DNA from: Mesorhizobium sp. M4B.F.Ca.ET.203.01.1.1
GTDB lineage: Bacteria; Pseudomonadota; Alphaproteobacteria; Rhizobiales; Rhizobiaceae
Assembly: GCF_004791025.1 (NCBI RefSeq)
Contig: NZ_SRUO01000001.1
Span: 372,001-436,000, forward strand
DNA: 64,000 nucleotides
Reading direction: 5' to 3'
Position 1 is the stretch's first letter, and each line of letters opens with the position of its first letter. The notes under the pieces are model-generated. The model had not been told where the DNA came from and searched no databases. It saw nothing but the letters and a program-made list of their open reading frames with translations. This document shows, in pieces, positions 44,525 through 53,234 of the stretch. A program made the translations under genes and the position numbers.

Positions 44525-45856
44525 ATGAAATCGACCATGAAACTGACGTTGGGTCTGGCCTCGGCGATGCTTGCGTCGACCGCCGTCTCGAACGTCGCGC
44601 ATGCGGAAGACCTGACGCTTTGCTGGGCCGCCTGGGACCCGGCCAACGCACTCGTGGAACTGTCCAAGGACTTCACCAAGGAAACCGGCATCGGCATGAA
44701 ATTTGAGTTCGTGCCGTGGACCAATTACGCCGACCGCTTCCTCAACGAACTCAACTCGCACGGCAAGCTCTGCGACCTGATCATCGGCGACAGCCAGTGG
44801 ATCGGCGGCTCGGCCGAGAACGGCCACTACGTCAAGCTGAACGACTTCTTCGACAAGGAGAAGATCAGCATGGACGACTTCGTGCCGGCGACCGTGGTCG
44901 GCTATTCGGAATGGCCGAAGAACACGCCGAACTACTGGGCCTTGCCGGCAATGGGCGACGTCGTCGGCTGGACCTACCGCAAGGACTGGTTCTCCAAGCC
45001 GGAACTGCAGAAGGAATTCAAGGAGAAATACGGCTGGGATCTCGGTCCGCCGGCGACCTTCGACCAGCTCAAGCAGATCGCCGAGTTCTTCCAGAAGCGT
45101 GAGATCGACGGTAAGACCGTCTATGGCGCCTCGATCTACACCGAGCGCGGTTCCGAAGGCATCACCATGGGTGCTATGGATGTGCTCTACAGTTTCGGCT
45201 TCCAGTACGAGAACCCGAAGAAGCCCTACGAGATGGAAGGCTTCGTCAACTCCGAGAAATCGGTGAAAGGGCTGGAGTTCTACAAGGCGCTCTATGATTG
45301 CTGCACCCCGCCCGGCGCCTCCAACAGCTATATGGGCGAAGGCGTCGATGCCTTCAAATCCGGCCAGGTGGCGATGCACATGAACTTCGCCTTCACCTGG
45401 CCCGGCCTGCAGAAGGACGAGAATGTCGGCGGCGACAAGATCGGCTACTTCGCCAATCCCAAGGGCCCGGACGGCGACCAGTTCGCCCAGCTCGGCGGCC
45501 AGGGCATCTCCGTGGTCTCCTATTCCGACAAGCAGGAATCGGCGCTGAAATACATCAAGTGGTTCGCCAACAAGGACGTTCAGGCCAAGTGGTGGTCGCT
45601 GGGCGGCTTTTCCTGCCTGAACGCCGTGGTCAAGGATCCCAAGTTCCCGGCCAGCCAGCCTTACGCACAGACCTTCCTCGACTCGATGGCCATCGTGAAG
45701 GATTTCTGGGCCGAGCCAAGCTACGCGCCGCTGCTGCAGGCCTCGCAGAAGCGCTTCCATGACTATGTCGTGGCCGGCCAGGGTTCGGCCAAGGACGCGC
45801 TCGACGGACTGGTCAAGGACTGGACGCAGGTCTTCCAGGACGACGGCAAGATGTAA
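44525..45856 (+). CDS. Sugar ABC transporter substrate-binding protein
   Basis: A 443-residue periplasmic binding protein (COG1653 type). A signal peptide (KLTLGLASAMLASTAVSNVAHA) is followed by the mature start EDLTLCWAAWDPANALVEL. The pattern is typical of cluster D carbohydrate-binding proteins (FVPWTNYADRFLNEL; DLIIGDSQWIGG; YSDKQESALKYIKWFANKD). It captures the substrate and delivers it to the permease pair downstream. ATG 44525 follows GGGAGGAAGGC. A series of stem-loops lies before the first permease gene, which may stabilise this mRNA. The ligand is unknown but is likely a polyol or sugar, given the downstream DAK genes. Confidence 0.93.
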   Translation: MKSTMKLTLGLASAMLASTAVSNVAHAEDLTLCWAAWDPANALVELSKDFTKETGIGMKFEFVPWTNYADRFLNELNSHGKLCDLIIGDSQWIGGSAENGHYVKLNDFFDKEKISMDDFVPATVVGYSEWPKNTPNYWALPAMGDVVGWTYRKDWFSKPELQKEFKEKYGWDLGPPATFDQLKQIAEFFQKREIDGKTVYGASIYTERGSEGITMGAMDVLYSFGFQYENPKKPYEMEGFVNSEKSVKGLEFYKALYDCCTPPGASNSYMGEGVDAFKSGQVAMHMNFAFTWPGLQKDENVGGDKIGYFANPKGPDGDQFAQLGGQGISVVSYSDKQESALKYIKWFANKDVQAKWWSLGGFSCLNAVVKDPKFPASQPYAQTFLDSMAIVKDFWAEPSYAPLLQASQKRFHDYVVAGQGSAKDALDGLVKDWTQVFQDDGKM

Positions 45857-45879
45857 GGCTCCTCCCGAGCTTGACCCCA

Positions 45880-46018
45880 GAGCCGGATGATTTCGGGTCG
45901 AATAGACCTGAAATCATCCGCTCCGGACCAAAGAGTGGGTGAGCATGATGTCGTCCGAAAACCGCTTCACACTTTTCGGCATCATGCTCGTGGTCCCGTG
46001 CCGCCCTTGGCACGGGAC
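45880..46018. repeat. Triple stem-loop between binding protein and permease genes
   Basis: Three inverted repeats follow one another: GGATGATTTC (45885-45894) with GAAATCATCC (45910-45919), GAGCATGATG (45941-45950) with CATCATGCTC (45980-45989), and GTCCCGTGCC (45993-46002) with GGCACGGGAC (46009-46018). The first two match a palindromic repeat type common in Mesorhizobium genomes. Confidence 0.75.
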
Positions 46019-46074
46019 GCAGTTCAGATAAATTCCATCGTCGAGACATCCAAGTGACCGAAGCAGGACTCACC

Positions 46075-47022
46075 ATGCTCAATCGGACTGCGGACAACGT
46101 TGCCCGGGCCACGCCGGAGCCGTTGGCCCGCCGGGTCCGGGGCATCAGCGACAAGGGCCTCGCCTGGCTGTTCATCTCGCCGACGATCCTGCTGCTGCTC
46201 GCCATCAACATCTTCCCGCTGTTCTGGGCGATCTATCTGTCGTTCACCAACTTCCGGGCCAACCGCCCCAATGAGGTGGTGAAGAACCTCGGCCTGGCCA
46301 ACTACAAGCGCATCCTGACCGACCAGGACATCTGGATCGCGATGCAGACGACGGCGCATTTCGTCTTCTGGACGATCCTTTTGCAGACAGTGATCGGCTT
46401 CACGCTGGCCTGGCTGATCGACCGCAAATTCCGCGGCCATGCCTTCTGGACGACCATCATCCTGGTGCCGATGATGCTGTCGCCGGCGGTGGTCGGCAAT
46501 TTCTGGCGCTTCCTCTACGAACCGCAGATCGGCCTGTTCTCCTATGTCATCTCCTTCGTCACCGGCATCCCGCCGACGAATGTGCAGATGCTGTCGAATG
46601 TCGACCTCGCGCCGTGGTCGATCATCATCGTCGACACCTGGATGTGGACGCCTTACGTGATGCTGATCTGCCTCGCCGGGCTGCGCTCCATCCCCGAATA
46701 CATCTACGAGGCGGCCGAGGTCGACCGCGCCTCCAACTGGCGGCAGTTCTGGTCGATCACCCTGCCGATGGCGCTGCCCTTCATCATGCTGGCGGTGCTG
46801 TTCCGCGGCATCGAGAACTTCAAGATGTTCGACATGGTCAATCTCCTGACCGGCGGCGGGCCGGGCTCGACCACCGAGGTCGCGTCGATCACGCTGAAGC
46901 GGCAGGCCTTCGAGAGCTGGCGCACCGGCTATTCCTCGGCCTTCGCCATCATCCTTTTCGTCGCCGTGTTCGGCCTCGCCAACATCTACGTCAAGGCGCT
47001 CAACAAGGTGAAGCAGAGATGA
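46075..47022 (+). CDS. Sugar ABC transporter permease (MalF-type)
   Basis: A 315-residue inner-membrane permease with six helices. The N-terminal GLAWLFISPTILLLLAINIFPLFWAIYLSF is typical. The EAA motif (IYEAAEVDRASNWRQFWSITLP) contacts the ATPases. It forms one half of the import channel. ATG 46075 has GCAGGA upstream; a GTG at 46054 is an alternative. It overlaps the next permease gene by four bases (ATGA), so the two are coupled. Confidence 0.93.
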   Translation: MLNRTADNVARATPEPLARRVRGISDKGLAWLFISPTILLLLAINIFPLFWAIYLSFTNFRANRPNEVVKNLGLANYKRILTDQDIWIAMQTTAHFVFWTILLQTVIGFTLAWLIDRKFRGHAFWTTIILVPMMLSPAVVGNFWRFLYEPQIGLFSYVISFVTGIPPTNVQMLSNVDLAPWSIIIVDTWMWTPYVMLICLAGLRSIPEYIYEAAEVDRASNWRQFWSITLPMALPFIMLAVLFRGIENFKMFDMVNLLTGGGPGSTTEVASITLKRQAFESWRTGYSSAFAIILFVAVFGLANIYVKALNKVKQR

Positions 47023-47969
47023 GCCTGACATCAGCCCATTCCGTCGTCGCGCCCTCGGCGAATTCGAAGCTGGTCGCCGGCACGATCATCGTCGCTTATG
47101 CGCTGATCTCGATCGTGCCGCTGCTGTGGATCTTCGCCACCAGCTTCAAGACGCCGCCGGATTCGATCGCCTATCCGCCGAAGATCGTGTTCCAGCCGAG
47201 CATCGAGGGCTATTGCAACCTGTTCACGACGCGCACCCGGCAGACGCCGGAATACATCAACTCGCTCGGACCGGCGACCGGCTTCTGCGACGAGACTGTG
47301 CGCAAGCGCAACATGGTGATCGCCGGCCCGTCCAACTTCCTGCCGCGCTTCGTCAATTCGCTGATCATCGCCTTCGGCTCGACCTTCTGCGCGGTGTTCC
47401 TTGGCACGCTGTCGGCCTACGGCTTCTCGCGCTTCAAGGTGCCTTTAGCCGACGACCTTCTGTTCTTCATCCTGTCGACGCGCTTCATGCCGCCGATCGC
47501 GGTCGCCATCCCGATCTACCTGATGTACCGCGAGCTCGGCCTCTCCGACACCGCGCTCGGCATGATCCTCCTCTACACGGCGGTCAACGTCTCGCTCGCG
47601 GTGTGGCTGCTCAAGGGCTTCATCGACGAGATCCCGCGCGAATACGAGGAAGCGGCGATGATCGACGGCTATACCAGGCTGCAGGCTTTCTGGCGCACGG
47701 TGCTGCCGCAAGCGACCACCGGCATCGCCGCGACCGCCATCTTCTGCCTGATCTTCGCCTGGAACGAGTACGCGTTCGCGGCGCTGCTGACCTCCGGCTC
47801 CGCCCAGACCGCGCCGCCCTTCATCCCGACCATCATCGGCGAAGGCGGCCAGGACTGGCCGGCGGTGGCGGCGGGTACGACGATCTTCCTGGTGCCGATC
47901 CTGGTCTTCACCATCCTGCTCCGCAAGCAATTGCTGCGCGGCATCACCTTCGGCGCGGTGCGCAAATGA
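47019..47969 (+). CDS. Sugar ABC transporter permease (MalG-type)
   Basis: A 316-residue inner-membrane permease with six helices. A long periplasmic insertion follows helix 1 (about residues 45-105), which is usual for this subgroup. The EAA motif is EYEEAAMIDGYTRLQAFWRTVLPQ. It pairs with the preceding permease. ATG 47019 overlaps its stop by four bases. A palindromic repeat block separates it from the next small gene. Confidence 0.93.
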   Translation: MSLTSAHSVVAPSANSKLVAGTIIVAYALISIVPLLWIFATSFKTPPDSIAYPPKIVFQPSIEGYCNLFTTRTRQTPEYINSLGPATGFCDETVRKRNMVIAGPSNFLPRFVNSLIIAFGSTFCAVFLGTLSAYGFSRFKVPLADDLLFFILSTRFMPPIAVAIPIYLMYRELGLSDTALGMILLYTAVNVSLAVWLLKGFIDEIPREYEEAAMIDGYTRLQAFWRTVLPQATTGIAATAIFCLIFAWNEYAFAALLTSGSAQTAPPFIPTIIGEGGQDWPAVAAGTTIFLVPILVFTILLRKQLLRGITFGAVRK

Positions 47970-47987
47970 TTGATGTGGGAATAAGTC

Positions 47988-48180
47988 GACCCCCGCTCCG
48001 TCGAGCTTCGCTCGACACCTCTCCCCCGATCGACGGGGGAGAGGAAGGGCGCGAACTTCATTCAGTGAGGCTCCCTTCCTCTCCCTCCGGAGGGGGGAGA
48101 GGTGGCGCTGCGAAGCAGCGACGGAGTGGGGGAACCACCTGGCAACCATCTCTCCCCTTGCACGGGGAGAACGACGGGAG
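47988..48180. repeat. Intergenic palindromic repeat (RIME-like)
   Basis: Inner stems CCTCTCCCCCGAT/ACGGGGGAGAGG-like and CTTCCTCTCCCT/GGGGGAGAGG-like lie between outer arms reading CCCCCGCTCCGTCGAGC and GCAGCGACGGAGTGGGGG. It sits inside the ABC operon, between the second permease gene and the small membrane peptide gene. Confidence 0.7.
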
Positions 48181-48186
48181 GAACGC

Positions 48187-48390
48187 ATGAGCCGCACTGT
48201 TGTCTCCAAGCGCTCCTCATGGCCCCGCTGGGCGCGGCGCGGCATGCTGGAGAATATCGCCACGGCGATCATCGCCATCGGCTTCCTGATGTTGTTCCAG
48301 CCCTTCGCGCTGTCGCTCTACACCTATTCCTTCATCACCATGCTTGCAGGCACCTTGATGTTCATCATCGTCTCGAAATTCCCGGAGTAG
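48187..48390 (+). CDS. Small membrane protein in the ABC operon, 67 aa
   Basis: A 67-residue protein with a basic N-terminus (MSRTVVSKRSSWPRWARRG) and two hydrophobic segments (IATAIIAIGFLMLFQPFAL; FITMLAGTLMFIIVSKF). GGGAGGAACGC precedes its ATG, so it is well translated. Similar small membrane peptides occur in rhizobial sugar ABC operons, but their role is unknown; a stabilising or accessory subunit of the permease is possible. It is four bases before the first ATPase gene. Confidence 0.75.
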   Translation: MSRTVVSKRSSWPRWARRGMLENIATAIIAIGFLMLFQPFALSLYTYSFITMLAGTLMFIIVSKFPE

Positions 48391-48394
48391 GACG

Positions 48395-49501
48395 ATGGCC
48401 GAAATCCGCGTCCAAAATCTCAGGAAAGCCTTCGGCGATTTCGTCGCCGTGCAGGATTCCAACTTCGTCGTCGAGGACGGCGAGTTCTTCGTCATGCTGG
48501 GGCCGTCCGGCTGCGGCAAGACCACGACCTTGCGCATGATCGCCGGGCTGGAGTTGCCGACCGGCGGCAAGATCCTGCTCGGCGGCGAGGACGTCACCAT
48601 GCGCCGGGCGCGGGAGCGCGACATCGCCTTCGTCTTCCAGCTGTTCGCGCTCTACCCGCACATGAATGTGCGCAAGAACATCGGCTTCCCGCTCTTGGCG
48701 CAAGGCATGCCGTCGGCCGAGATCCGCCAGCGGGTGGAGGAGACGGCGAAGCTGCTTCGCATCGATCATTTGCTCAACAAATCGGTCTCCGGCCTTGCCG
48801 GCGGCGACCGCCAGCGCGTCGCGCTCGGGCGCGCCATCGTGCGGCGGCCGAAATGTTTCCTGATGGACGAGCCGCTCGGCACCCTCGATACCGAGTTCCG
48901 CGATCTGATGGTGCATGAACTGCGCGAGCTGCACAGCCGCATCCACGCCACCACTGTCTACGTCACGCACGACCAGATGGAAGCGATGTCGATGGCCGAC
49001 AAGATCGCCGTCATGAACCACGGCATCATCGAGCAGTTCGGAACCCCGCGCGAGATCTACGACCGCCCGGCGACGATGTACGTCGCCGAGTTCATCGGCT
49101 CGCCGCCGATGAATTTCCTCAGGTTCGGCGGCGGACTTGCCAAGGGCGCGAAGGAGATTCTCGTGCAGGGCGCCAAGGTCACCGTGCCGGAGGTGCGCGA
49201 GGACATCGCACCCGCCGACATGGCGCTGGGCATCCGTCCCGAGCACATCCGCTTTGACGACGCCTCGAAATTGCGCGGCGCCATCTACGGCACCGAATAT
49301 CTCGGTACCACGCAGATCGTGGCGGTGGAGACGGCGGACGGCATCATCAAGGCGCGGGTGCCGGCCGAGATCCGGCTCAATTCGGGCGAGCCGGTCGGCC
49401 TGTCGCTCAGCAGCGCCAGGCTGTCGCTGTTCGAGAAGGGCTCCGGCCGCGCGGTGAAGACCGCCATGTATGACAAGGCAGCGGAGGCGCGCCATGGCTG
49501 A
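48395..49501 (+). CDS. Sugar ABC transporter ATP-binding protein 1, degenerate signature
   Basis: A 368-residue ATPase of the UgpC/MsmX type. Walker A GPSGCGKTT and Walker B CFLMDEPLG are intact, but the signature reads LAGGDRQR instead of LSGGQRQR and the D-loop is GTLDTEFR. The C-terminal TOBE/MalK-like domain runs from about residue 240. Together with the next ATPase it would form a heterodimer with one non-consensus ATP site. It overlaps the next gene by eight bases. Confidence 0.92.
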   Translation: MAEIRVQNLRKAFGDFVAVQDSNFVVEDGEFFVMLGPSGCGKTTTLRMIAGLELPTGGKILLGGEDVTMRRARERDIAFVFQLFALYPHMNVRKNIGFPLLAQGMPSAEIRQRVEETAKLLRIDHLLNKSVSGLAGGDRQRVALGRAIVRRPKCFLMDEPLGTLDTEFRDLMVHELRELHSRIHATTVYVTHDQMEAMSMADKIAVMNHGIIEQFGTPREIYDRPATMYVAEFIGSPPMNFLRFGGGLAKGAKEILVQGAKVTVPEVREDIAPADMALGIRPEHIRFDDASKLRGAIYGTEYLGTTQIVAVETADGIIKARVPAEIRLNSGEPVGLSLSSARLSLFEKGSGRAVKTAMYDKAAEARHG

Positions 49502-50507
49502 CGTGCACATCAAGGGCGTGAGCAAGAGTTTTGGCGAGACCGTCGCCGTCGACAATCTCGACCTGCAGATCAAGGACGGCGAGTTCGTCGTGCTGCTCGG
49601 CCCGACCGGCGCCGGCAAGACGACGACGCTCAGGCTGGTCGCCGGGCTGGAGCGGCCGGACAGCGGCACGATCCACATCGCTGGCCGCGACGCCACGGTG
49701 CTGTCTCCGGCCGAGCGCGACACGGCCTTCGTCTTCCAGCAATATTCGCTCTATCCGCACCTCTCGGTCTTCGACAACCTCGCCTTCCCGCTGCGCTCGC
49801 CGGCCCGCAAGCTCAGCGAGGACGCGGTGCGACGCCGCGTCGAGGAGGTGGCGAGGCTGGTGCGCATCCACCACAAGCTCGACAACCGCTCGACCAAGCT
49901 CTCCGGCGGCGAGATGCAGCGCGTCGCTATCGGCCGGGCGCTGGTGCGCAAGCCGTCCATCTATCTGATGGACGAGCCGCTGTCTTCGCTCGACGCCAAG
50001 CTGCGCGCGGATCTCAGGCTCGAGCTGAAGCGCATCCAGTCCGAACTCGGCGCCACCATGCTCTATGTCACGCACGACCAGATCGAGGCGATGACCATGG
50101 CCGACCGCATCGGCATCCTCTCGGAAGGAGAGTTGGTGCAGATCGGCACGCCGCGTGCCATCTACTCCGAGCCGGCAAACCTTCATGTCGCCGCCCGCCT
50201 CGGCCAGCCGGCGATCAACCTTCTGCCTGCAGGGCTGCTGCCGGATGGCGGCGCGCCAACCGGTACCAGGACGATCGGCGCCCGCACCGAACACCTGTCG
50301 ATCGAGAAGGCGGCGAACGGCCATGGCGACGGCGTCGTCGACTGGGTCGAGCATCTCGGCGACCAAAACCATCTGCATGTGACGGTCGGGCCGAAGAAAC
50401 TGGTCACGCTGACCGATCCCGACACGCCGCTCGAGAGGGGAGATCTGGTGACGATCCGCTATCGCATGCCGCTTTATTTCGGTTCGGACGGACAGCGGCT
50501 GACGTAG
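49494..50507 (+). CDS. Sugar ABC transporter ATP-binding protein 2
   Basis: A 337-residue UgpC/MsmX-type ATPase with canonical motifs: Walker A GPTGAGKTT, signature LSGGEMQR, Walker B IYLMDEPLSSLDAK and a C-terminal TOBE-like domain. ATG 49494 is inside the end of the previous gene (8-base overlap), so the two are translationally coupled and probably work as a pair. The kinase gene follows 65 bases downstream. Confidence 0.93.
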   Translation: MADVHIKGVSKSFGETVAVDNLDLQIKDGEFVVLLGPTGAGKTTTLRLVAGLERPDSGTIHIAGRDATVLSPAERDTAFVFQQYSLYPHLSVFDNLAFPLRSPARKLSEDAVRRRVEEVARLVRIHHKLDNRSTKLSGGEMQRVAIGRALVRKPSIYLMDEPLSSLDAKLRADLRLELKRIQSELGATMLYVTHDQIEAMTMADRIGILSEGELVQIGTPRAIYSEPANLHVAARLGQPAINLLPAGLLPDGGAPTGTRTIGARTEHLSIEKAANGHGDGVVDWVEHLGDQNHLHVTVGPKKLVTLTDPDTPLERGDLVTIRYRMPLYFGSDGQRLT

Positions 50508-50572
50508 CTGGCTCGATCGCAACATTCGCCAAACACCTATTGACGACCGCAGATACGGACTGGACGAAATCC

Positions 50573-52216
50573 ATGAAGCACTTTTTCAACCGCAAGGACT
50601 CGATCGTCACCGAAGCGCTGGACGGCTTTCTCGCCACCGCGGGCTCCGGCACGCTGGCGCGCCTCGACGGCTATCCGGAGATCAAGGTCGTGCTGCGCGC
50701 CGACTGGGACAAGACCAAGGTCAGCGTGGTTTCCGGCGGCGGCGCCGGGCATGAGCCGTCGCATGCCGGCTTCGTCGGCGCCGGCATGCTGACGGCGGCA
50801 GTCTCCGGCGAGGTCTTCGCCTCGCCGAGCGTCGAGGCGGTGCTGGCGGCGATCCGCGCCATGACCGGCCCGGCCGGCTGCCTGCTGATCGTCAAGAACT
50901 ACACCGGCGACCGGCTCAATTTCGGCCTCGCCGCCGAGAAGGCGCGCGTCGAAGGCTTTGCGGTCGAGATGGTGATCGTCGGCGACGACATCGCGCTGCC
51001 CGACATCGCGCAGCCACGCGGCGTCGCCGGCACGCTGTTCGTCCACAAGATAGCCGGGCATCTTTCCGAAACCGGCCGTGACCTGGTGTCGGTAGCGGCG
51101 GCAGCGCGGGCGGCGGCAAAGGACATTTTTTCGCTCGGCATCTCGCTCTCCTCCTGCTCGATCCCCGGACAGGCGCATGAAGACCGCTTCGGCGCCGAAG
51201 ACGGCGAGCTCGGCCTCGGCATCCATGGCGAGCCGGGCGTCGAGCGCATCGCCTTGCAGAGCGCCAGCTCACTCGTCGCCATCATGGCCGAGCGCCTCGC
51301 CGCGCGGCTCGATGCCGGCAGCCGCTACGCGCTCCTGATCAACAATCTCGGATCGGTGCCGCCGCTCGAAATGTCGCTGATCGCCAATGCGGTGCTCGCC
51401 TCGCCGCTGGCGAAGGCGGTGACGCTGACGATCGGTCCCGGCCATCTGATGACCGCGCTCAACATGAACGGCTTCTCGCTGTCGCTGATCAGGCTGGATG
51501 CCGAACGCGAGGCGGCGCTGCTGGCGCCGGTCGGTCCGCATGCCTGGCTGCCGGCGAAGCCGGTCCGCCAGCCGCTCGTCGTGGCGGCGGCCAAGCCGGC
51601 GGTTCACGCCACCGCGAAGGCGCCGAGTCGCGACGCCGCCGCGGAGCGGTTGATCACCGTCGTTTGTGAGAAGCTGATCTCGCTGGAGGAGCCCTTGAAC
51701 GGGCTAGACGCCAAGGCCGGCGACGGCGATACCGGGTCGACGGTGGCGACCGGCGCGCGCAGCGTGCTCGAGCGTCTCGACACGCTGCCGCTTGCCGACC
51801 GGGCGGCAACGCTGGCGGCAATTGGCGATACGCTGGGGACCGCGATGGGCGGTTCGAGCGGTGTGCTTTTGTCGATCTTCTTCACCGCAGCGGCGCAGAC
51901 TTTGGGTTTTGGCGCGACTCTGCCCAAGGCGCTGCTCGCCGGCCTCGACCGGATGACCTTCTACGGCGGCGCCAAGGTCGGCGACCGCACCATGGTCGAT
52001 GCGCTGGAGCCGGCGCTCAAGGCGCTCGATACGGGCGGGCTGGAAGCAGCCGCGACGGCCGCGCGGCATGGCGCGGAGGCCACGGCCGCGATGCGCAAGG
52101 CCAAGGCCGGACGCTCCGCCTATATCGGCCGGCAGCTTGACGGCGTCGCCGATCCCGGTGCCTTTGCTGTAGCGGAAGTGTTCGCGGCCGTTGCCGCCAT
52201 GTTCGCCCCGGCTTGA
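50573..52216 (+). CDS. Fused DAK1-DAK2 dihydroxyacetone kinase family protein
   Basis: A 547-residue fusion. The N-terminal DAK1 (DhaK-like) domain has SGGGAGHEPSHAGFVG for substrate binding and the covalent-ketose His in LGIHGEPGVER near residue 220. The C-terminal DAK2 (DhaL-like) domain has the ADP/Mg loop LDAKAGDGDTGSTVATGA near residue 380. In Citrobacter such fusions use ATP to phosphorylate dihydroxyacetone. Here stand-alone DhaL, DhaM and DhaK are also present, so the substrate may differ, for example a tetrulose. ATG 50573 starts the family N-terminus KHFFNRKDSIVTEAL. Confidence 0.9.
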   Translation: MKHFFNRKDSIVTEALDGFLATAGSGTLARLDGYPEIKVVLRADWDKTKVSVVSGGGAGHEPSHAGFVGAGMLTAAVSGEVFASPSVEAVLAAIRAMTGPAGCLLIVKNYTGDRLNFGLAAEKARVEGFAVEMVIVGDDIALPDIAQPRGVAGTLFVHKIAGHLSETGRDLVSVAAAARAAAKDIFSLGISLSSCSIPGQAHEDRFGAEDGELGLGIHGEPGVERIALQSASSLVAIMAERLAARLDAGSRYALLINNLGSVPPLEMSLIANAVLASPLAKAVTLTIGPGHLMTALNMNGFSLSLIRLDAEREAALLAPVGPHAWLPAKPVRQPLVVAAAKPAVHATAKAPSRDAAAERLITVVCEKLISLEEPLNGLDAKAGDGDTGSTVATGARSVLERLDTLPLADRAATLAAIGDTLGTAMGGSSGVLLSIFFTAAAQTLGFGATLPKALLAGLDRMTFYGGAKVGDRTMVDALEPALKALDTGGLEAAATAARHGAEATAAMRKAKAGRSAYIGRQLDGVADPGAFAVAEVFAAVAAMFAPA

Positions 52217-52226
52217 AGGACAGGCA

Positions 52227-52829
52227 ATGGCCGCATCCGATTTCTCCAGCTTGATCGCGGCGGCGGCGGACACGATCGCGGCGCATGCCGAAGAACTAAC
52301 CGCGCTCGACCAGGCGATCGGCGACGGCGACCATGGCCTCAACATGAAGCGCGGTTTTGAGGCCGTGCGCGCCGAGGCGGACGCTTTCGCAGCAAAGCCG
52401 CTGCCCGACGCGTTGAAGGCGGTCGGCACCAAGCTGGTGATGACGGTCGGTGGCGCCTCCGGCCCCTTGTTCGGCACGCTGTTCATGGCGCTGGGCAAGG
52501 AATTGCCGGCGGCGCCGGACCGCGACGGGCTGACGGCGGCTCTGGGCAAGGCGATCGAGGCGGTTGCGGCGCGCGGCAAATCGCAGCCGGGACAAAAAAC
52601 CATGCTCGACGTGCTGCAGCCGGTGTATGAGGCGCTGGCGCAAGGCAGGACCGGCAAGGAGATCGCCAATGCCGCCGACAAGGCGGCGGACGCCACGGTG
52701 CCGATGAAGGCGTTGCGCGGGCGGGCCTCCTTCCTGGGCGACCGCTCGATCGGGCATATGGACGCCGGGGCGCGCTCGACCGCGCTGCTGGTGCGCGCAA
52801 TCGCTGAAGCCGTCGAGGACCACCAATGA
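52227..52829 (+). CDS. dhaL: Dihydroxyacetone kinase subunit DhaL
   Basis: A 200-residue DAK2-domain protein. The Mg-ADP loop is ALDQAIGDGDHGLNMKRGF near residue 30. VGGASGPLFGTLFM and the DAGARST motif near the C-terminus are also typical. DhaL-ADP accepts phosphate from DhaM and passes it to the ketose held by DhaK. GAAGGA precedes ATG 52227. Its stop overlaps the dhaM start (ATGA). Confidence 0.94.
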   Translation: MAASDFSSLIAAAADTIAAHAEELTALDQAIGDGDHGLNMKRGFEAVRAEADAFAAKPLPDALKAVGTKLVMTVGGASGPLFGTLFMALGKELPAAPDRDGLTAALGKAIEAVAARGKSQPGQKTMLDVLQPVYEALAQGRTGKEIANAADKAADATVPMKALRGRASFLGDRSIGHMDAGARSTALLVRAIAEAVEDHQ

Positions 52830-53215
52830 GCAATGTCGGTATCGTCATCGTGTCGCATTCGCCGCTGGTCGCCGAGGGCACAGCCGACATGGTGCGCCAG
52901 ATGGTGGGTGACGAAGTGCCGCTTGCATGGTGCGGCGGAAACGGCCATGGCGGGCTCGGCACCAGCGTCGAGGCGATCATGGGCGCGATCGAAAAGGCAT
53001 GGTCGGAGGCAGGCGTCGCCATCCTCGTCGATCTCGGCGGCGCCGAGACTAACTCAGAGATGGCGGTCGAGATGATCGGCGAGCCGCGCTCGCATAAGAT
53101 CGTGGTCTGCAACGCGCCGATCGTCGAGGGCGCGGTGATGGCGGCGACGGAAGCGTCCGGCGGCGCCTCGCTCAAGGAAGTGGTGGCGACGGCGCATGAA
53201 TTGTCGCCGTCGTGA
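52826..53215 (+). CDS. dhaM: PTS-dependent dihydroxyacetone kinase subunit DhaM (EIIA-Man type)
   Basis: A 129-residue EIIA-mannose-fold domain. The phosphorylated His is in VGIVIVSHSPLVAEGTADM near residue 9. The middle shows VAILVDLGGAETNSEMA. It takes phosphate from HPr and recharges DhaL-ADP to ATP. Unlike E. coli DhaM, it lacks fused HPr and EI domains, which are separate genes directly downstream. It overlaps dhaL by four bases. Confidence 0.93.
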   Translation: MSNVGIVIVSHSPLVAEGTADMVRQMVGDEVPLAWCGGNGHGGLGTSVEAIMGAIEKAWSEAGVAILVDLGGAETNSEMAVEMIGEPRSHKIVVCNAPIVEGAVMAATEASGGASLKEVVATAHELSPS

Positions 53216-53234
53216 ATGAACGGGAACCGACTGA

